Shown piece by piece: positions 1 through 8,783 of a stretch of 64,000 bases of DNA (position 1 is the stretch's first letter; the number at the start of each line of letters is the position of its first letter). Source of the stretch: Marinicella gelatinilytica (GTDB lineage Bacteria; Pseudomonadota; Gammaproteobacteria; Xanthomonadales; Marinicellaceae). The stretch spans positions 119,380-183,379 of the forward strand of contig NZ_JAPMLN010000003.1 in the NCBI RefSeq assembly GCF_026410405.1, given 5' to 3'. The position numbers were made by a program, and so were the translations under genes. The notes under the pieces were generated by a model. That model ran no database searches. It worked only from the letters and a program-made list of their open reading frames with translations, and was not told where the DNA came from.

Positions 1-58
1 ATCTACTCACATACGACTTAGCTGAGGTTTTTCCTCCCTCTTCCTCAGCGAACTGTTT

Positions 59-87
59 AAGGCGCCATCCCTTGGCGCCTTTTTTTT
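59..87 (+). terminator. Rho-independent terminator of a gene left of the window
   Basis: An 8-bp perfect inverted repeat (AAGGCGCC / GGCGCCTT, loop of 7) is followed directly by a run of eight T. It ends a rightward transcript whose gene lies outside the window. The hairpin also argues against starting the next gene before about position 100. Confidence 0.85.
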
Positions 88-133
88 GCCTGTCGTTGTT
101 ATGATATACTGCTTATTTTTTTTGGGTATTGGT

Positions 134-832
134 ATGTCTGATTTTATTGGTGTTTATGATGATGCTTTGTCGACAGAGTTTTGCCAGCATTGTGTCGAAA
201 AGTTCGCTCATAGTAACAATGTTGCACAAGGTGAAACCGGACAAGGTGTTGATTTAACCAAAAAAAACAGTATGGATTTGATGCTCAACCAACAAAGCGA
301 TTGGCAGAGTGAATTACAAACCATTCATCAGGCTGTATTAGATGGTTTGGTTCGCTACACTAAAAAGTGGCCTTATGTTCTAGTAGGTGCTTTGGCTTTA
401 CAGGTCGAATCTCCTGAAGGCCCCCGTCAAATTTCGGCACTAGACATTGAAAACATGAATGATGAGCAGCTAGCGAATATAATTAAAACTGTATTTCGCT
501 TAGGCGGTACCAATTTGCAGCAGTATAAGCGCCAAAAAGGTGGTTACTTCTATTACCATTCGGAGTTTTATCCGCATCCCAATGATCCGGGACAAGATTC
601 ATTACATCGGGTTTTATTATGGATGTTTTATTTGAATGATGTGGCGGAAGGTGGTCACACTGAGTTTTATTTTCAACAAAAGAAAATTAAGCCCAAACAA
701 GGCACTTTGGTTATTGCGCCGGCTTTTTTCACCCACACCCACAGAGGTAATCGACCTGAGTCTGAAGATAAGTATATCTTAACTTCATGGTTAATGTACC
801 GAAAAGCGCAAGAGTTATACGGCCAAAGATAA
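134..832 (+). CDS. 2-oxoglutarate/Fe(II)-dependent oxygenase, prolyl-4-hydroxylase type
   Basis: The C-terminal half carries the double-stranded beta-helix signature of 2OG-Fe(II) oxygenases: an H-x-E pair in YYHSEFYPH, followed by a conserved GGHTEFYF strand, a distal His in FFTHTHRG and a basic residue in DKYILTSW that fits the 2-oxoglutarate-binding position. Family members hydroxylate prolyl or other residues or small molecules; the substrate here cannot be read from sequence. The usual HxD is HxE in this protein, a permitted variant. The frame stays open back to position 86, but that overlaps the preceding terminator, so I start at the ATG giving MSDFIGVYDD. No strong ribosome binding site is visible. 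It appears to be a single-gene unit. Confidence 0.75.
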   Translation: MSDFIGVYDDALSTEFCQHCVEKFAHSNNVAQGETGQGVDLTKKNSMDLMLNQQSDWQSELQTIHQAVLDGLVRYTKKWPYVLVGALALQVESPEGPRQISALDIENMNDEQLANIIKTVFRLGGTNLQQYKRQKGGYFYYHSEFYPHPNDPGQDSLHRVLLWMFYLNDVAEGGHTEFYFQQKKIKPKQGTLVIAPAFFTHTHRGNRPESEDKYILTSWLMYRKAQELYGQR

Positions 833-896
833 CAGAGAACTCTCTGCTAATTTTCAGACAAATGATTTATATCGAGTTGTCGGTTTGATTTTAACC

Positions 897-924
897 TTGA
901 AATTTATCTGGATATCCGTATAAT
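897..924 (+). promoter_or_regulatory. Sigma-70 promoter of the L36 gene
   Basis: TTGAAA at 897-902 and a perfect TATAAT at 919-924 are separated by 16 bp, about 30 bp before the L36 start codon. No convincing Zur palindrome overlaps it. Confidence 0.7.
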
Positions 925-953
925 CGACACACTTTGAATTTGTGCGGTAAATT

Positions 954-1079
954 ATGAAAGTCCTATCATCATTAAAATCAGCCAAGACTCGAGCGCGAGA
1001 CTGTAAGGTGGTGCGTCGCCGTGGTAAAGTATTTGTGATTTGTAAATCAAATCCTAAACTAAAAGCCCGTCAAAGATAA
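954..1079 (+). CDS. rpmJ: 50S ribosomal protein L36, type B (cysteine-poor form)
   Basis: This 41-residue protein begins [11 protein letters not shown] and contains the [17 protein letters not shown] core typical of the YkgO-like (type B) L36 of gammaproteobacteria. It is a small basic protein of the large ribosomal subunit. Canonical L36 binds zinc with a CxxC..C..H set; here only two cysteines (C17 and C30) remain, so it belongs to the C-minus type that should not need zinc. In E. coli such paralogues are zinc-starvation genes, while in Xanthomonas-type bacteria I recall this as the usual form. It has its own promoter and terminator and is monocistronic. Confidence 0.93.
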   Translation: MKVLSSLKSAKTRARDCKVVRRRGKVFVICKSNPKLKARQR

Positions 1080-1100
1080 TCCGCTTTAGACTGAACAATT

Positions 1101-1132
1101 AAAAATACCCTCTTCGTGAGGGTATTTTTTTT
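1101..1132 (+). terminator. Rho-independent terminator after L36
   Basis: A 12-bp stem (AAAAATACCCTC / GAGGGTATTTTT) with a 5-base loop is followed by a T run. The A-rich left arm would let it also serve the convergent gene at 1153-1527. Confidence 0.88.
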
Positions 1133-1152
1133 GCCTAAAAATTAAGTTATGG

Positions 1153-1527
1153 TTAATCGTTTATAATCATTAGGCAGATAACTTCACGTTCTTCGGACAG
1201 TAAAATATTAAAAGTCCTGGCCGCGGCTTGGTTGTCTAATACTTCAAACCCAATGTTGTTTTTAATCAACGGTGTGAGCAGTTCTGAATCAGGAAATTGA
1301 ATGGATTCACCGGTGGCTAATAAAATAACTTCCGGATTCATGTTAACCATTTTTTTAACCAGTCGCTTATCTATGAGTTCGTCACCTTTAATGGCAACCG
1401 TTTCAATGGCCTCATCCCAGGGTATTAAAATACTTTGTCGATAAGTTTGATGATAAAACTCACAGAAATCAGCGGCAGCTGATTTTATGATGTTAGGATG
1501 CTGGGTAACTGTTTCAGATAAATCCAT
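1153..1527 (-). CDS. Mth938-like domain protein (DUF498/Xcc1710 family)
   Basis: A 124-residue single-domain protein with the fold signature of the Mth938/NDUFAF3-like family: the pattern PEVILLATGESIQFP followed by an IGFEVLDNQAAARTFNIL helix is characteristic. The biochemical role of bacterial members is unresolved; the eukaryotic relative NDUFAF3 helps assemble respiratory complex I. It lies 8 bases downstream of yhbY on the same strand and is probably co-transcribed with it. No signal peptide or membrane segment is visible. I am confident of the family, not of any function. Confidence 0.8.
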   Translation of the reverse strand: MDLSETVTQHPNIIKSAAADFCEFYHQTYRQSILIPWDEAIETVAIKGDELIDKRLVKKMVNMNPEVILLATGESIQFPDSELLTPLIKNNIGFEVLDNQAAARTFNILLSEEREVICLMIIND

Positions 1528-1535
1528 AGGATGTT

Positions 1536-1838
1536 TTAACGCGGTAATTCATAGACAGGGTTTTTGGGATTAGCACGGTATAAGGTTAAAGTTTGGCCAA
1601 TGCGTTGTATTTCTGTGGCTTTAGTGCGTTTAATCAGCTCGTCAATAATGACAGTGCGTTGCTCACGATCGGCTCTGATTTTGATTTTAACCAATTCGTG
1701 ATGATCTAAAGTGGTTTCTAATTCCGTCATGATGTTATCAGTAATGCCTTTATCAGCAATGGTAACATAAGGGTTAAGACCGTGAGACACCCCTTTCAGG
1801 TATTTAACAGCGGCTTTGCTCAGTGATTTGTGTGTCAT
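1536..1838 (-). CDS. yhbY: YhbY-type RNA-binding protein for ribosome assembly
   Basis: A 100-residue CRS1-YhbY (CRM) domain protein. It shows the N-terminal LSKAAVKYLKGVSHGLNP helix-turn, the family-typical VTIADKGIT segment and a HHELVKIKIRADRE beta strand. YhbY associates with pre-50S ribosomal particles in E. coli. As in many gammaproteobacteria it sits back to back with rlmE, so the 94-bp gap at 1839-1932 probably holds both promoters. Length matches the E. coli protein (97 residues). Confidence 0.92.
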   Translation of the reverse strand: MTHKSLSKAAVKYLKGVSHGLNPYVTIADKGITDNIMTELETTLDHHELVKIKIRADREQRTVIIDELIKRTKATEIQRIGQTLTLYRANPKNPVYELPR

Positions 1839-1932
1839 TAAATGGTAAAATTCAAATTAATCCGTCATTTTAACAGCAGTCGAGACCTTTTCACAAACGT
1901 TAACAGGGCTTGACCTAAGCAGAGCAGAAATC

Positions 1933-2556
1933 ATGGCCAAAAGTAAAAGTTCTAAGCAGTGGCTGCAAGAGCATTTCAGCGACAAGTATGTTAAAAATTC
2001 ACAGCAACAAGGCTATCGCGCACGTTCAGCCTATAAGTTAATTGAAATCATTGATAAATATGACTTGCTGAATGGTGTTTACTCTGTGGTTGATTTGGGC
2101 GCTGCACCGGGTGGCTGGTGTCAAGTTGTGAAAGAAAAATCGAGCAATGACTTAACCATTGTCGGGCTTGATTTGTTGCCCATTGAAGCCATTGAAGGGG
2201 TCCATTTTATTCAGGGTGATTTTACCGATGACGAGGTCTATCAAAGCTTGTTAAACGTATTAAAGGGTGACAAAATAAACCTTGTTTTATCCGACATGGC
2301 CCCCAATTTAAGTGGTGTAAGCGCCACCGATCAGCCAAAAAGTATGTATTTAGCTGAACTGGCATTGGATTTTTGTCGACAATCACTCGAACCAGGTGGT
2401 TCACATGTGGTCAAATTATTTCAAGGCGAAGGTTTTGATGGTCATATACAAGCCCTGCGACAGAGTTTTCAACGGGTTGTGATTATTAAACCTGATTCTT
2501 CTCGGTCACGTTCAAGAGAAGTGTTTGCCGTATCCATGGGCTTTAAAGAATCGTAA
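1933..2556 (+). CDS. rlmE: 23S rRNA (uridine-2552-2'-O)-methyltransferase RlmE
   Basis: This 207-residue FtsJ-family enzyme 2'-O-methylates U2552 of 23S rRNA in the A loop using S-adenosylmethionine. The SAM-binding motif DLGAAPGGWCQV lies at about residues 54-65. The K-D-K-E catalytic tetrad is visible as K35 (SAYKL), D121 (SDMAPN), K161 (HVVKLF) and E196 (SREVF). It is followed after 15 bases by ftsH, the same arrangement as in E. coli, and the two are almost certainly one operon. The start ATG is the first in frame and aligns with the family. Confidence 0.97.
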   Translation: MAKSKSSKQWLQEHFSDKYVKNSQQQGYRARSAYKLIEIIDKYDLLNGVYSVVDLGAAPGGWCQVVKEKSSNDLTIVGLDLLPIEAIEGVHFIQGDFTDDEVYQSLLNVLKGDKINLVLSDMAPNLSGVSATDQPKSMYLAELALDFCRQSLEPGGSHVVKLFQGEGFDGHIQALRQSFQRVVIIKPDSSRSRSREVFAVSMGFKES

Positions 2557-2571
2557 ACGAAGAGGCATAGT

Positions 2572-4509
2572 TTGAATAACATTACTAAAAATTTATTACT
2601 TTGGGTTGTGGTACTGATGGTGCTGATGAGTGTTTTCGGCAGTATGGTTGAGCCGCCTGCGAACAACACAGATGTTCCATATTCTGATTTCATTAAGATG
2701 GTTCAAAACGGCCAAATTGAAGAGGTTGTGATTGATCCTGAAACCACAGTCCACCGCAAAATTAAAGCCGTAACATCCGGTGGTGAACAATTGACTGTTC
2801 AAGCCGGCGATGATCCGCACTTGGAAGATGACTTAATCCTTAATGACGTTAAGTACTCCATCAAAGCGCCGCAACAAGATGGTTGGGGTTGGCGAATTTT
2901 TGAAACCATTTTCCCGATATTACTGTTTATTGGTCTGTTTTTCTTGATTATGCGTCATATGCAAGGTGGCGGCGGTAAAGGCGGAGCCATGAGTTTTGGT
3001 AAATCCAAAGCCAAATTATTAAATGAAGAAAATGCCCAGGTAACTTTTGCTGACATGGCAGGTGCTGAAGAGGCCAAGGAAGAAGTCTCTGAAGTGGTGG
3101 ATTTTTTGAAAGATCCGACCAAATTTAATAAATTAGGTGGCACAATTCCACGCGGTATTCTGATGGTTGGTCCACCCGGAACCGGTAAGACACTACTGGC
3201 TCGTGCCATTGCCGGGGAGGCCAAAGTGCCGTTTTTCAGTATTTCCGGATCAGATTTTGTGGAAATGTTTGTCGGTGTTGGTGCTTCACGGGTTCGTGAT
3301 ATGTTTGAACAAGCTAAAAAGACTGCGCCGTGTATTATTTTTATTGACGAAATTGATGCCGTTGGTCGTCAACGTGGTGCCGGACTAGGTGGTGGTCACG
3401 ATGAGCGAGAACAAACTTTGAACCAGTTATTGGTTGAAATGGACGGCTTTGAAGGCAACGATGGCGTTATTGTTATTGCTGCCACTAACCGTCCTGATGT
3501 TTTGGATCCGGCTTTATTACGTCCGGGTCGTTTTGACCGCCAAGTGGTGGTGCCGTTACCGGATATTCAAGGTCGCGAAGCCATCTTAAAAGTTCACATG
3601 AAAAAGGTGCCGCTGGCAGATGATGTTAAACCCGGTATTATTGCCCGCGGTACACCCGGGTTTTCCGGGGCAGATTTAGCAAATTTAGTGAATGAAGCCG
3701 CATTATTTGCAGCCCGTGAAGATGCCACTGAAATTGCCATGGAGATGTTTGATAAAGCCCGTGACAAGATTATGATGGGCGCTGAGCGCCGATCTATGGT
3801 AATGAAAGAGTCTGAAAAGCACAACACAGCTTATCATGAAGCCGGCCATGCGATTGTGGGTTTATTGGTTCCTGAGCATGATCCTGTTTATAAAGTCACT
3901 ATTATTCCTCGCGGTCGTGCCCTTGGAGTAACCATGTTTTTACCTGAAGAAGATAAGTACTCTTACAGTAAAACAGCCTTAGAAAGCCAAATTTCCTCAT
4001 TATATGGCGGCCGCATAGCGGAAGAAATTATCGGTGGACCAGATGCCGTTACAACCGGTGCCTCAAATGACATTGAACGCGCCACTGATATTGCCAAAAA
4101 CATGGTGACAAAGTGGGGCTTATCTGATGAGTTGGGGCCACTCACTTATTCTGAAGATGAAGGTGAAGTATTCTTAGGTCGTCAAGTAACCCAACACAAG
4201 AGCATGTCTGACACCACCGCTGATAAGATTGACAAGGCTGTGCGTGACTTAATTGACCGCAACTACAAGCGGGCTGAACAAATCTTACATGACAACATCG
4301 ATAAGCTACATTTGATGGCGCAATCATTGATTAAATATGAGACCATTGACAGCAAACAAATCGCTGAGATTATGGAAGGCAAGGAGCCTTCACCACCGGC
4401 CGGCTGGGTAACCAGTGACGATGATGATGAAGGTGGTAATGATAAACCGCCGAAAAAAAAACCGACACCTAATAAAACAGGTTTCGGAGATGCGGCCGAA
4501 CAAACCTAA
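2572..4509 (+). CDS. ftsH: ATP-dependent zinc metalloprotease FtsH
   Basis: A 645-residue membrane-anchored AAA+ protease that degrades misfolded membrane proteins and short-lived regulators. Two transmembrane segments (about residues 8-24 and 110-127) flank a periplasmic domain. The AAA module has Walker A GPPGTGKT at 200-207, Walker [10 protein letters not shown] and the second region of homology ending RPGRFDRQ. The zinc motif HEAGH is at 422-426. The start is a TTG preceded by AGAGG at 2561-2565 with a 6-base spacer; no ATG lies nearby, so a TTG start seems real and may limit translation. The C-terminal tail is acidic then lysine- and proline-rich. Confidence 0.97.
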   Translation: MNNITKNLLLWVVVLMVLMSVFGSMVEPPANNTDVPYSDFIKMVQNGQIEEVVIDPETTVHRKIKAVTSGGEQLTVQAGDDPHLEDDLILNDVKYSIKAPQQDGWGWRIFETIFPILLFIGLFFLIMRHMQGGGGKGGAMSFGKSKAKLLNEENAQVTFADMAGAEEAKEEVSEVVDFLKDPTKFNKLGGTIPRGILMVGPPGTGKTLLARAIAGEAKVPFFSISGSDFVEMFVGVGASRVRDMFEQAKKTAPCIIFIDEIDAVGRQRGAGLGGGHDEREQTLNQLLVEMDGFEGNDGVIVIAATNRPDVLDPALLRPGRFDRQVVVPLPDIQGREAILKVHMKKVPLADDVKPGIIARGTPGFSGADLANLVNEAALFAAREDATEIAMEMFDKARDKIMMGAERRSMVMKESEKHNTAYHEAGHAIVGLLVPEHDPVYKVTIIPRGRALGVTMFLPEEDKYSYSKTALESQISSLYGGRIAEEIIGGPDAVTTGASNDIERATDIAKNMVTKWGLSDELGPLTYSEDEGEVFLGRQVTQHKSMSDTTADKIDKAVRDLIDRNYKRAEQILHDNIDKLHLMAQSLIKYETIDSKQIAEIMEGKEPSPPAGWVTSDDDDEGGNDKPPKKKPTPNKTGFGDAAEQT

Positions 4510-4515
4510 ATAGCC

Positions 4516-5325
4516 TTGAACCCGGACTTTAAAATTATGGGGGTTTTAAATGTAACCCCCGATTCTTTTTCAGATGGTGGTCAATTTTACGCCCCCTCGA
4601 CGGCTATTAAACATGCGCAAAAAATGATTGCTGACGGTGCCGATATCATCGACATTGGCGGCGAATCGACCCGCCCGGGAGCCGCTGAAGTGTCCGAACA
4701 AGCAGAAATTGAACGGGTGGTACCAATCATTGAAGCATTACGTGAACAATTCCCTAAAGTCACCCTCTCCATCGACAGCCGTAAACCCGAAGTCATGGCT
4801 GCGGCTTTACACGCCGGTGCTAATTTCATTAATGACATAAACGCCTTACAGAGTGATGGTGCCATTGAAGTGGCGCTTGAATATGATGTGCCGGTGTGTC
4901 TCATGCATATGCAAGGCACGCCTAAAACCATGCAAGACAACCCCCAATACGACAATGTGGTGCAGTCGGTGTTGGATTTTTTTGAACAGCGAGTCGAAGC
5001 CTGTATGCGAGCCGGTATCGATCCTGATCGAATCATTTTAGATCCGGGTATTGGTTTTGGAAAAACGGTTGAACATAACTTAACGTTGATAAAAAACATC
5101 AGCACCCTAAAACAAATGGGTTTTCCGGTTTTATTGGGCGTGTCACGTAAATCCATGTTTAAGACCTTATTAGGGCGTGCTGTCGATGAACGATTGCCTG
5201 GTGCTTTGGCGGTGAGTCAATTTGCCTATTTTCAGGGCACGGATGTATTTCGAACCCATGATGTGGCTGCCACCCGTGATTTATTAACCATGAGCCAATA
5301 TTTAATTCAAAATGAACCAACATAA
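4516..5325 (+). CDS. folP: Dihydropteroate synthase
   Basis: This 269-residue TIM-barrel enzyme condenses dihydropterin pyrophosphate with p-aminobenzoate in folate synthesis; it is the sulfonamide target. Family motifs are MGVLNVTPDSFSDGG near the N-terminus, IIDIGGESTRPGA, the NDINAL strand, CLMHMQGTPKTMQ, DPGIGFGKT and the VGxSRKS-type segment GVSRKSMF. The frame opens with a TTG 6 bases after ftsH; the next ATG (residue 8, about 4537) sits inside the first conserved strand, so the TTG is preferred. The 3' end overlaps glmM by 14 bases, which implies translational coupling. Confidence 0.96.
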   Translation: MNPDFKIMGVLNVTPDSFSDGGQFYAPSTAIKHAQKMIADGADIIDIGGESTRPGAAEVSEQAEIERVVPIIEALREQFPKVTLSIDSRKPEVMAAALHAGANFINDINALQSDGAIEVALEYDVPVCLMHMQGTPKTMQDNPQYDNVVQSVLDFFEQRVEACMRAGIDPDRIILDPGIGFGKTVEHNLTLIKNISTLKQMGFPVLLGVSRKSMFKTLLGRAVDERLPGALAVSQFAYFQGTDVFRTHDVAATRDLLTMSQYLIQNEPT

Positions 5326-6649
5326 AAAGTATTTTGGTACCGACGGAATTCGCGGCAAAGTAGGCGGACCTTTAATGACAGCCGAGTTTGCTTTAAAGCT
5401 GGGTTATGCAGCCGGTAAAGTGTTGGGTGAAGCTAAACCCAGTAAAACAATTGTTATTGGCAAGGACACGCGCGTGTCGGGTTATTTATTTGAATCCGCT
5501 TTGGAAGCCGGCTTGGTGTCAGCAGGGATAAACACCACCCTATTCGGTCCGATGCCAACCCCTGCCGTGGCTTGGTTAACACGGACTTTGCATGCCAGTG
5601 CCGGTATCGTTATCAGTGCCTCACATAACCCCTTTTATGATAATGGTATTAAATTTTTTAACGAATACGGTGAAAAACTATCTGATGAACAAGAGCTGGC
5701 CATTGAGAAGTTGTTGGATCAACCCATGGACATGGTTGAATCCAGGCGCTTAGGTAAAGCCAGTCGTTTAAGTGATGTCGATGGACGTTACATTGAGTAT
5801 TGTAAAAACGCCGCTAATAACCTGATGTTATCCGGGTTTAAGATTGTACTGGATTGTGCTCATGGTGCCGGTTATCAAATTGCACCACGGGTATTCACTG
5901 AATTAGGCGCAGATTTAGTGGTAATGGGAAATCAACCGAATGGTTTTAACATAAATAAAGACTGTGGCAGTACTGAGCTGGCGGTGCTACAGGAAAAAGT
6001 ACTTGAAACCAAAGCGGATATTGGTATTGCTTTAGATGGTGATGGTGATCGGGTGGTGATGGTAGATCACACCGGTAATGAAGTCAATGGTGACCAATTG
6101 ATATTTCTGGTTGCCAAACATTTACATGCCAATAACCGATTAAATGGTGGTGTGGTAGGTACGTTGATGTCAAATCAAGGTATGGAAAAGGCGCTAAAGG
6201 ATTTGGGTATACCTTTTGAGCGTGCACAAGTCGGGGACCGTTATGTCCATCAAAAATTGCACAAAAATAATTGGATATTAGGTGGTGAATCTTCCGGGCA
6301 TATTCTTAATTTGAATTTGGCCACCACCGGTGATGGCATTATCAGTGCTTTGATGGTGCTTAATGTGATGATGGAAAGCGGACGAAGCTTAAAAGATTTG
6401 GCTGATGAAATGCCTGTTTATCCACAGGTCATGATTAACATCAATCATCCAGAACCAAAAAAATTAGGCCGAAACAATGATTTATGTCGGGCGGCAGATG
6501 CGGTTGATAAGGCTTTAGGCGATCAAGGTCGCGTTTTAATTCGGCCATCCGGGACTGAGCCTAAATTACGTATTATGGTGGAAGCGGTTGAGCAAGACTT
6601 GGCGCAACAGCATGCCGAAGATTTATCAAACTTAGCGAGTGAATTATGA
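5312..6649 (+). CDS. glmM: Phosphoglucosamine mutase
   Basis: A 445-residue alpha-D-phosphohexomutase that converts glucosamine-6-phosphate to glucosamine-1-phosphate for UDP-GlcNAc, and so feeds peptidoglycan and LPS synthesis. The phosphoserine loop ISASHNP places the catalytic serine at S104 (S102 in E. coli). The Mg-binding loop DGDGDR and the sugar loop GGESSGH are intact, as is the C-terminal phosphate loop RPSGTEPKLRIM. The folP-glmM linkage is the standard gammaproteobacterial order. The stop overlaps the next start by 4 bases (ATGA). Confidence 0.97.
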   Translation: MNQHKKYFGTDGIRGKVGGPLMTAEFALKLGYAAGKVLGEAKPSKTIVIGKDTRVSGYLFESALEAGLVSAGINTTLFGPMPTPAVAWLTRTLHASAGIVISASHNPFYDNGIKFFNEYGEKLSDEQELAIEKLLDQPMDMVESRRLGKASRLSDVDGRYIEYCKNAANNLMLSGFKIVLDCAHGAGYQIAPRVFTELGADLVVMGNQPNGFNINKDCGSTELAVLQEKVLETKADIGIALDGDGDRVVMVDHTGNEVNGDQLIFLVAKHLHANNRLNGGVVGTLMSNQGMEKALKDLGIPFERAQVGDRYVHQKLHKNNWILGGESSGHILNLNLATTGDGIISALMVLNVMMESGRSLKDLADEMPVYPQVMININHPEPKKLGRNNDLCRAADAVDKALGDQGRVLIRPSGTEPKLRIMVEAVEQDLAQQHAEDLSNLASEL

Positions 6650-7080
6650 AAACTTATATTTTTTGTATATTATCTATTTTTATGAGTTCAACGCAAGCGT
6701 CTGAACTGGTACTGACAGTTGAAGATGCTTGGTTGCGTGCCGGTCCGCCAAATGCCAATATGATGGCTGCTTATGTAAAACTGGGCAATGAAAGTAATGA
6801 AACCATGACCTTGGTGGCTGCCGATAGTGATGCCTTTGGCATGACTGAAATTCATCGCACCATTGAAGTGAATGGGGTTTTTAAAATGAAAGAGCAACAG
6901 GCATTACCGATAGCTGCCGGTGATGTTTTAACCATGGAGCCGGGTGGCTTGCATATTATGCTAATGATGCCAAAACAAGCGATTGAACTTGGTCAAGTGG
7001 TGGAGATTACTTTACGCTATGAAACCGAAAATGGTGAATCGCATCATCAAACAATCGATTTTGAAGTTAAAAAGCAATAA
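6646..7080 (+). CDS. Periplasmic copper chaperone, PCuAC family
   Basis: A 144-residue exported protein with a signal peptide of about 18 residues (cleavage near TQA-S). It carries a complete copper(I) motif of the form H-x10-M-x21-H-x-M: H70, M81, H103 and M105. PCuAC proteins deliver copper to cytochrome oxidase assembly in the periplasm. Its placement overlapping glmM and just before queA is unusual for function but suggests the same transcript. No SCO gene is adjacent. Confidence 0.9.
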   Translation: MKTYIFCILSIFMSSTQASELVLTVEDAWLRAGPPNANMMAAYVKLGNESNETMTLVAADSDAFGMTEIHRTIEVNGVFKMKEQQALPIAAGDVLTMEPGGLHIMLMMPKQAIELGQVVEITLRYETENGESHHQTIDFEVKKQ

Positions 7081-7097
7081 TAATCAGCTGTTTCGAT

Positions 7098-8126
7098 ATG
7101 AATAAAAAGGATTTTGACTATACGTTACCCAAAGAATTAATAGCCCAGCAACCAATTCTGCAACGCAGCCAGAGTCGATTGTTGGTGCTGACAAAAAACA
7201 GTGGCAAAGTCATTGATTGTCAATTTAAAGAGATTCTTAATTATCTGAAACCAGGTGATCTATTGGTCTTTAATAACACCAAAGTCATGCCGGCACGTTT
7301 ACAAGGACAGAAACAAACCGGTGGTCAAATCGAGGTTTTTATCGAGCGGGTTTTAAACAACCACCAAGCCAAAGCCTTACTGAAAGCCAATAAATCCGTG
7401 CGTTTAGGCACGGAGATTTACTTTAATAATAAACCTGTACTTAAAGTCAGCGCCCGCCAAGGCATGTTTTTTTTAGTGGAAACAATCGATAAATCCGGTG
7501 ATCTAAATGCCATTATGGAAACCCATGGTGTGATGCCCTTGCCACCGTATATTCAGCGTGACAGCACCCAAACTGACAGTGAGCGTTATCAGACGGTCTA
7601 TGCTGATACAGCCGGTGCAGTGGCTGCTCCGACTGCGGGACTTCATTTTGACGAAGCCACACTAAGACATTTAAAAGAGCAGGGCGTTAACAGTGCTTTT
7701 GTGACCCTGCATGTTGGTGCCGGCACCTTTCAACCGGTTAAAGCCGATCACATCGAAGACCATAAAATGCACAAAGAGTGGCTTCGGGTTGATGAAACAG
7801 TGGTTGATGCCGTGAAAGAAACAAAGGCCAATGGCGGTCGAGTCATAGCTGTGGGTACCACCGCGGTCCGATGTCTGGAAACCGCTGCCCAAAACGGCGA
7901 TCTCAGTGCCTACAGCGGTGATACCGATATCTTTATTTATCCCGGCTATCAATTCAAAGTTATTGATGGTTTGCTCACCAATTTCCACTTGCCCGAATCC
8001 ACTTTATTAATGCTGGTCTCCGCTTTGGCCGGCCGTGACAACATCATGAACGCCTACCAGCATGCCATCGAGCAAAAATACCGCTTTTTTAGTTATGGCG
8101 ATGCGATGTTGATAGTTGAGGCTTAA
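7098..8126 (+). CDS. queA: S-adenosylmethionine:tRNA ribosyltransferase-isomerase
   Basis: A 342-residue enzyme that transfers the ribosyl part of SAM to 7-aminomethyl-7-deazaguanine in tRNA, giving epoxyqueuosine. Recognisable blocks are the N-terminal FDYTLPKELIAQQP, the VFNNTKVMPARL strand, AAPTAGLHFD, the VTLHVGAGTFQPV strand and NFHLPESTLLMLVSA near the end. Full length compared with E. coli (356). The usual partners tgt and yajC are not in the window. Confidence 0.96.
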   Translation: MNKKDFDYTLPKELIAQQPILQRSQSRLLVLTKNSGKVIDCQFKEILNYLKPGDLLVFNNTKVMPARLQGQKQTGGQIEVFIERVLNNHQAKALLKANKSVRLGTEIYFNNKPVLKVSARQGMFFLVETIDKSGDLNAIMETHGVMPLPPYIQRDSTQTDSERYQTVYADTAGAVAAPTAGLHFDEATLRHLKEQGVNSAFVTLHVGAGTFQPVKADHIEDHKMHKEWLRVDETVVDAVKETKANGGRVIAVGTTAVRCLETAAQNGDLSAYSGDTDIFIYPGYQFKVIDGLLTNFHLPESTLLMLVSALAGRDNIMNAYQHAIEQKYRFFSYGDAMLIVEA

Positions 8127-8261
8127 CATAAGTCGAAAAAACCAAAGCGTTGCTCAGTCCAATCTGTCGTGATAAGAATATTTGAGTATTTCTTACGCTT
8201 GGTTTCATTGAGAAATAATTAATGTAATTTTTAAATAGTATATTTCTTAAGGGCAATGAAG

Positions 8262-8450
8262 ATGACGACAAAAATGAGTAAAGATGAAGCGCATAAATTG
8301 GTGGATCAGCTACCGGTTGATTCGACATGGGGCGATTTAATGCGTAAAATATACATTCGCGAGACCATTGGAAAAGGTTTAAGTGACAGTCATGCCGGTA
8401 AAATAAAACACGTGTCAGAAATAAGGAAAAAACACGGACTTTCTGAGTGA
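8262..8450 (+). CDS. Small antitoxin-like protein (partner of a ParE/RelE-type toxin)
   Basis: A roughly 62-residue acidic and basic mixed protein with the pattern KLVDQLPVDSTWGDLMRKIYIRETIGKGLSDS, typical of small chromosomal antitoxins that precede ParE/RelE toxins. AAGGG at 8249-8253 is 8 bases from the ATG at 8262; an in-frame ATG at 8256 is too close to it, so I prefer 8262. The stop codon overlaps a GTG that opens the remains of the toxin gene (8447-8578). The antitoxin itself looks intact, making it an orphan. Family assignment comes from pattern recognition only. Confidence 0.7.
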   Translation: MTTKMSKDEAHKLVDQLPVDSTWGDLMRKIYIRETIGKGLSDSHAGKIKHVSEIRKKHGLSE

Positions 8451-8578
8451 ATGTGTATTGGACCGAAACAGCCGAGATTCATATCTCTTCATAAAGGATT
8501 ACATACCACATTAAACCCAATCAAATTGATATTTTTGCGGTTGTTTACGGTGCGATGTATTTTTTGCAGGGAAGATAA
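8447..8578 (+). pseudogene. Stub of a ParE/RelE-type toxin gene
   Basis: A GTG overlapping the antitoxin stop opens a frame reading MNVYWTETAEIHISS, the usual N-terminus of ParE-type toxins, which then meets TAA at 8492-8494. The same frame continues RITYHIKPNQIDIFAVVYGA and ends at 8578; this resembles the C-terminal strands of such toxins. Full-length relatives have about 90-100 residues, so some 50 central codons appear to be lost and the rest is interrupted by the stop. A toxin of this form should be inactive. The frame register is preserved across the stop, which supports one ancestral gene. Confidence 0.72.
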
Positions 8579-8603
8579 TATTCATAACTAAAGGTATCAG
8601 GAA

Positions 8604-8717
8604 CTCAGCCCAACCTAACTTAATTCGTGAATGGAAGTAGCCTGAGCCCTGTCTAAGGCGTTGTTTAGTAATTATTAGTCCATGTGTTTGAAGGAAGCTT
8701 CGACGGGCTCAGCCGTC
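8604..8717. repeat. Dispersed-repeat-like inverted segments
   Basis: CTGAGCCC at 8642-8649 and its exact complement GGGCTCAG at 8706-8713 form an inverted pair; the surrounding GAGCCxGTCxAAG pattern is like short palindromic repeats scattered in many proteobacterial genomes. Just before it, 8604-8618 (CTCAGCCCAACCTAA) nearly matches the end of the repeat at 12630-12732. No coding frame is seen here. Confidence 0.45.
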
Positions 8718-8783
8718 TTGAGAATTATTTTCAACCTATTGCTCTATAGTTGTCGAACCCAATGAATTTGTTGTGCAGTAACG

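Noticed and set aside
86..133. Longer start for the 2OG oxygenase
   Set aside because: The first codons fall in the T run of the preceding terminator and add a hydrophobic stretch not expected for the family.
2222..2404. Antisense reading frame within rlmE
   Set aside because: It has no protein-like features and lies wholly within a strongly conserved gene on the other strand, as do many similar frames in the window.
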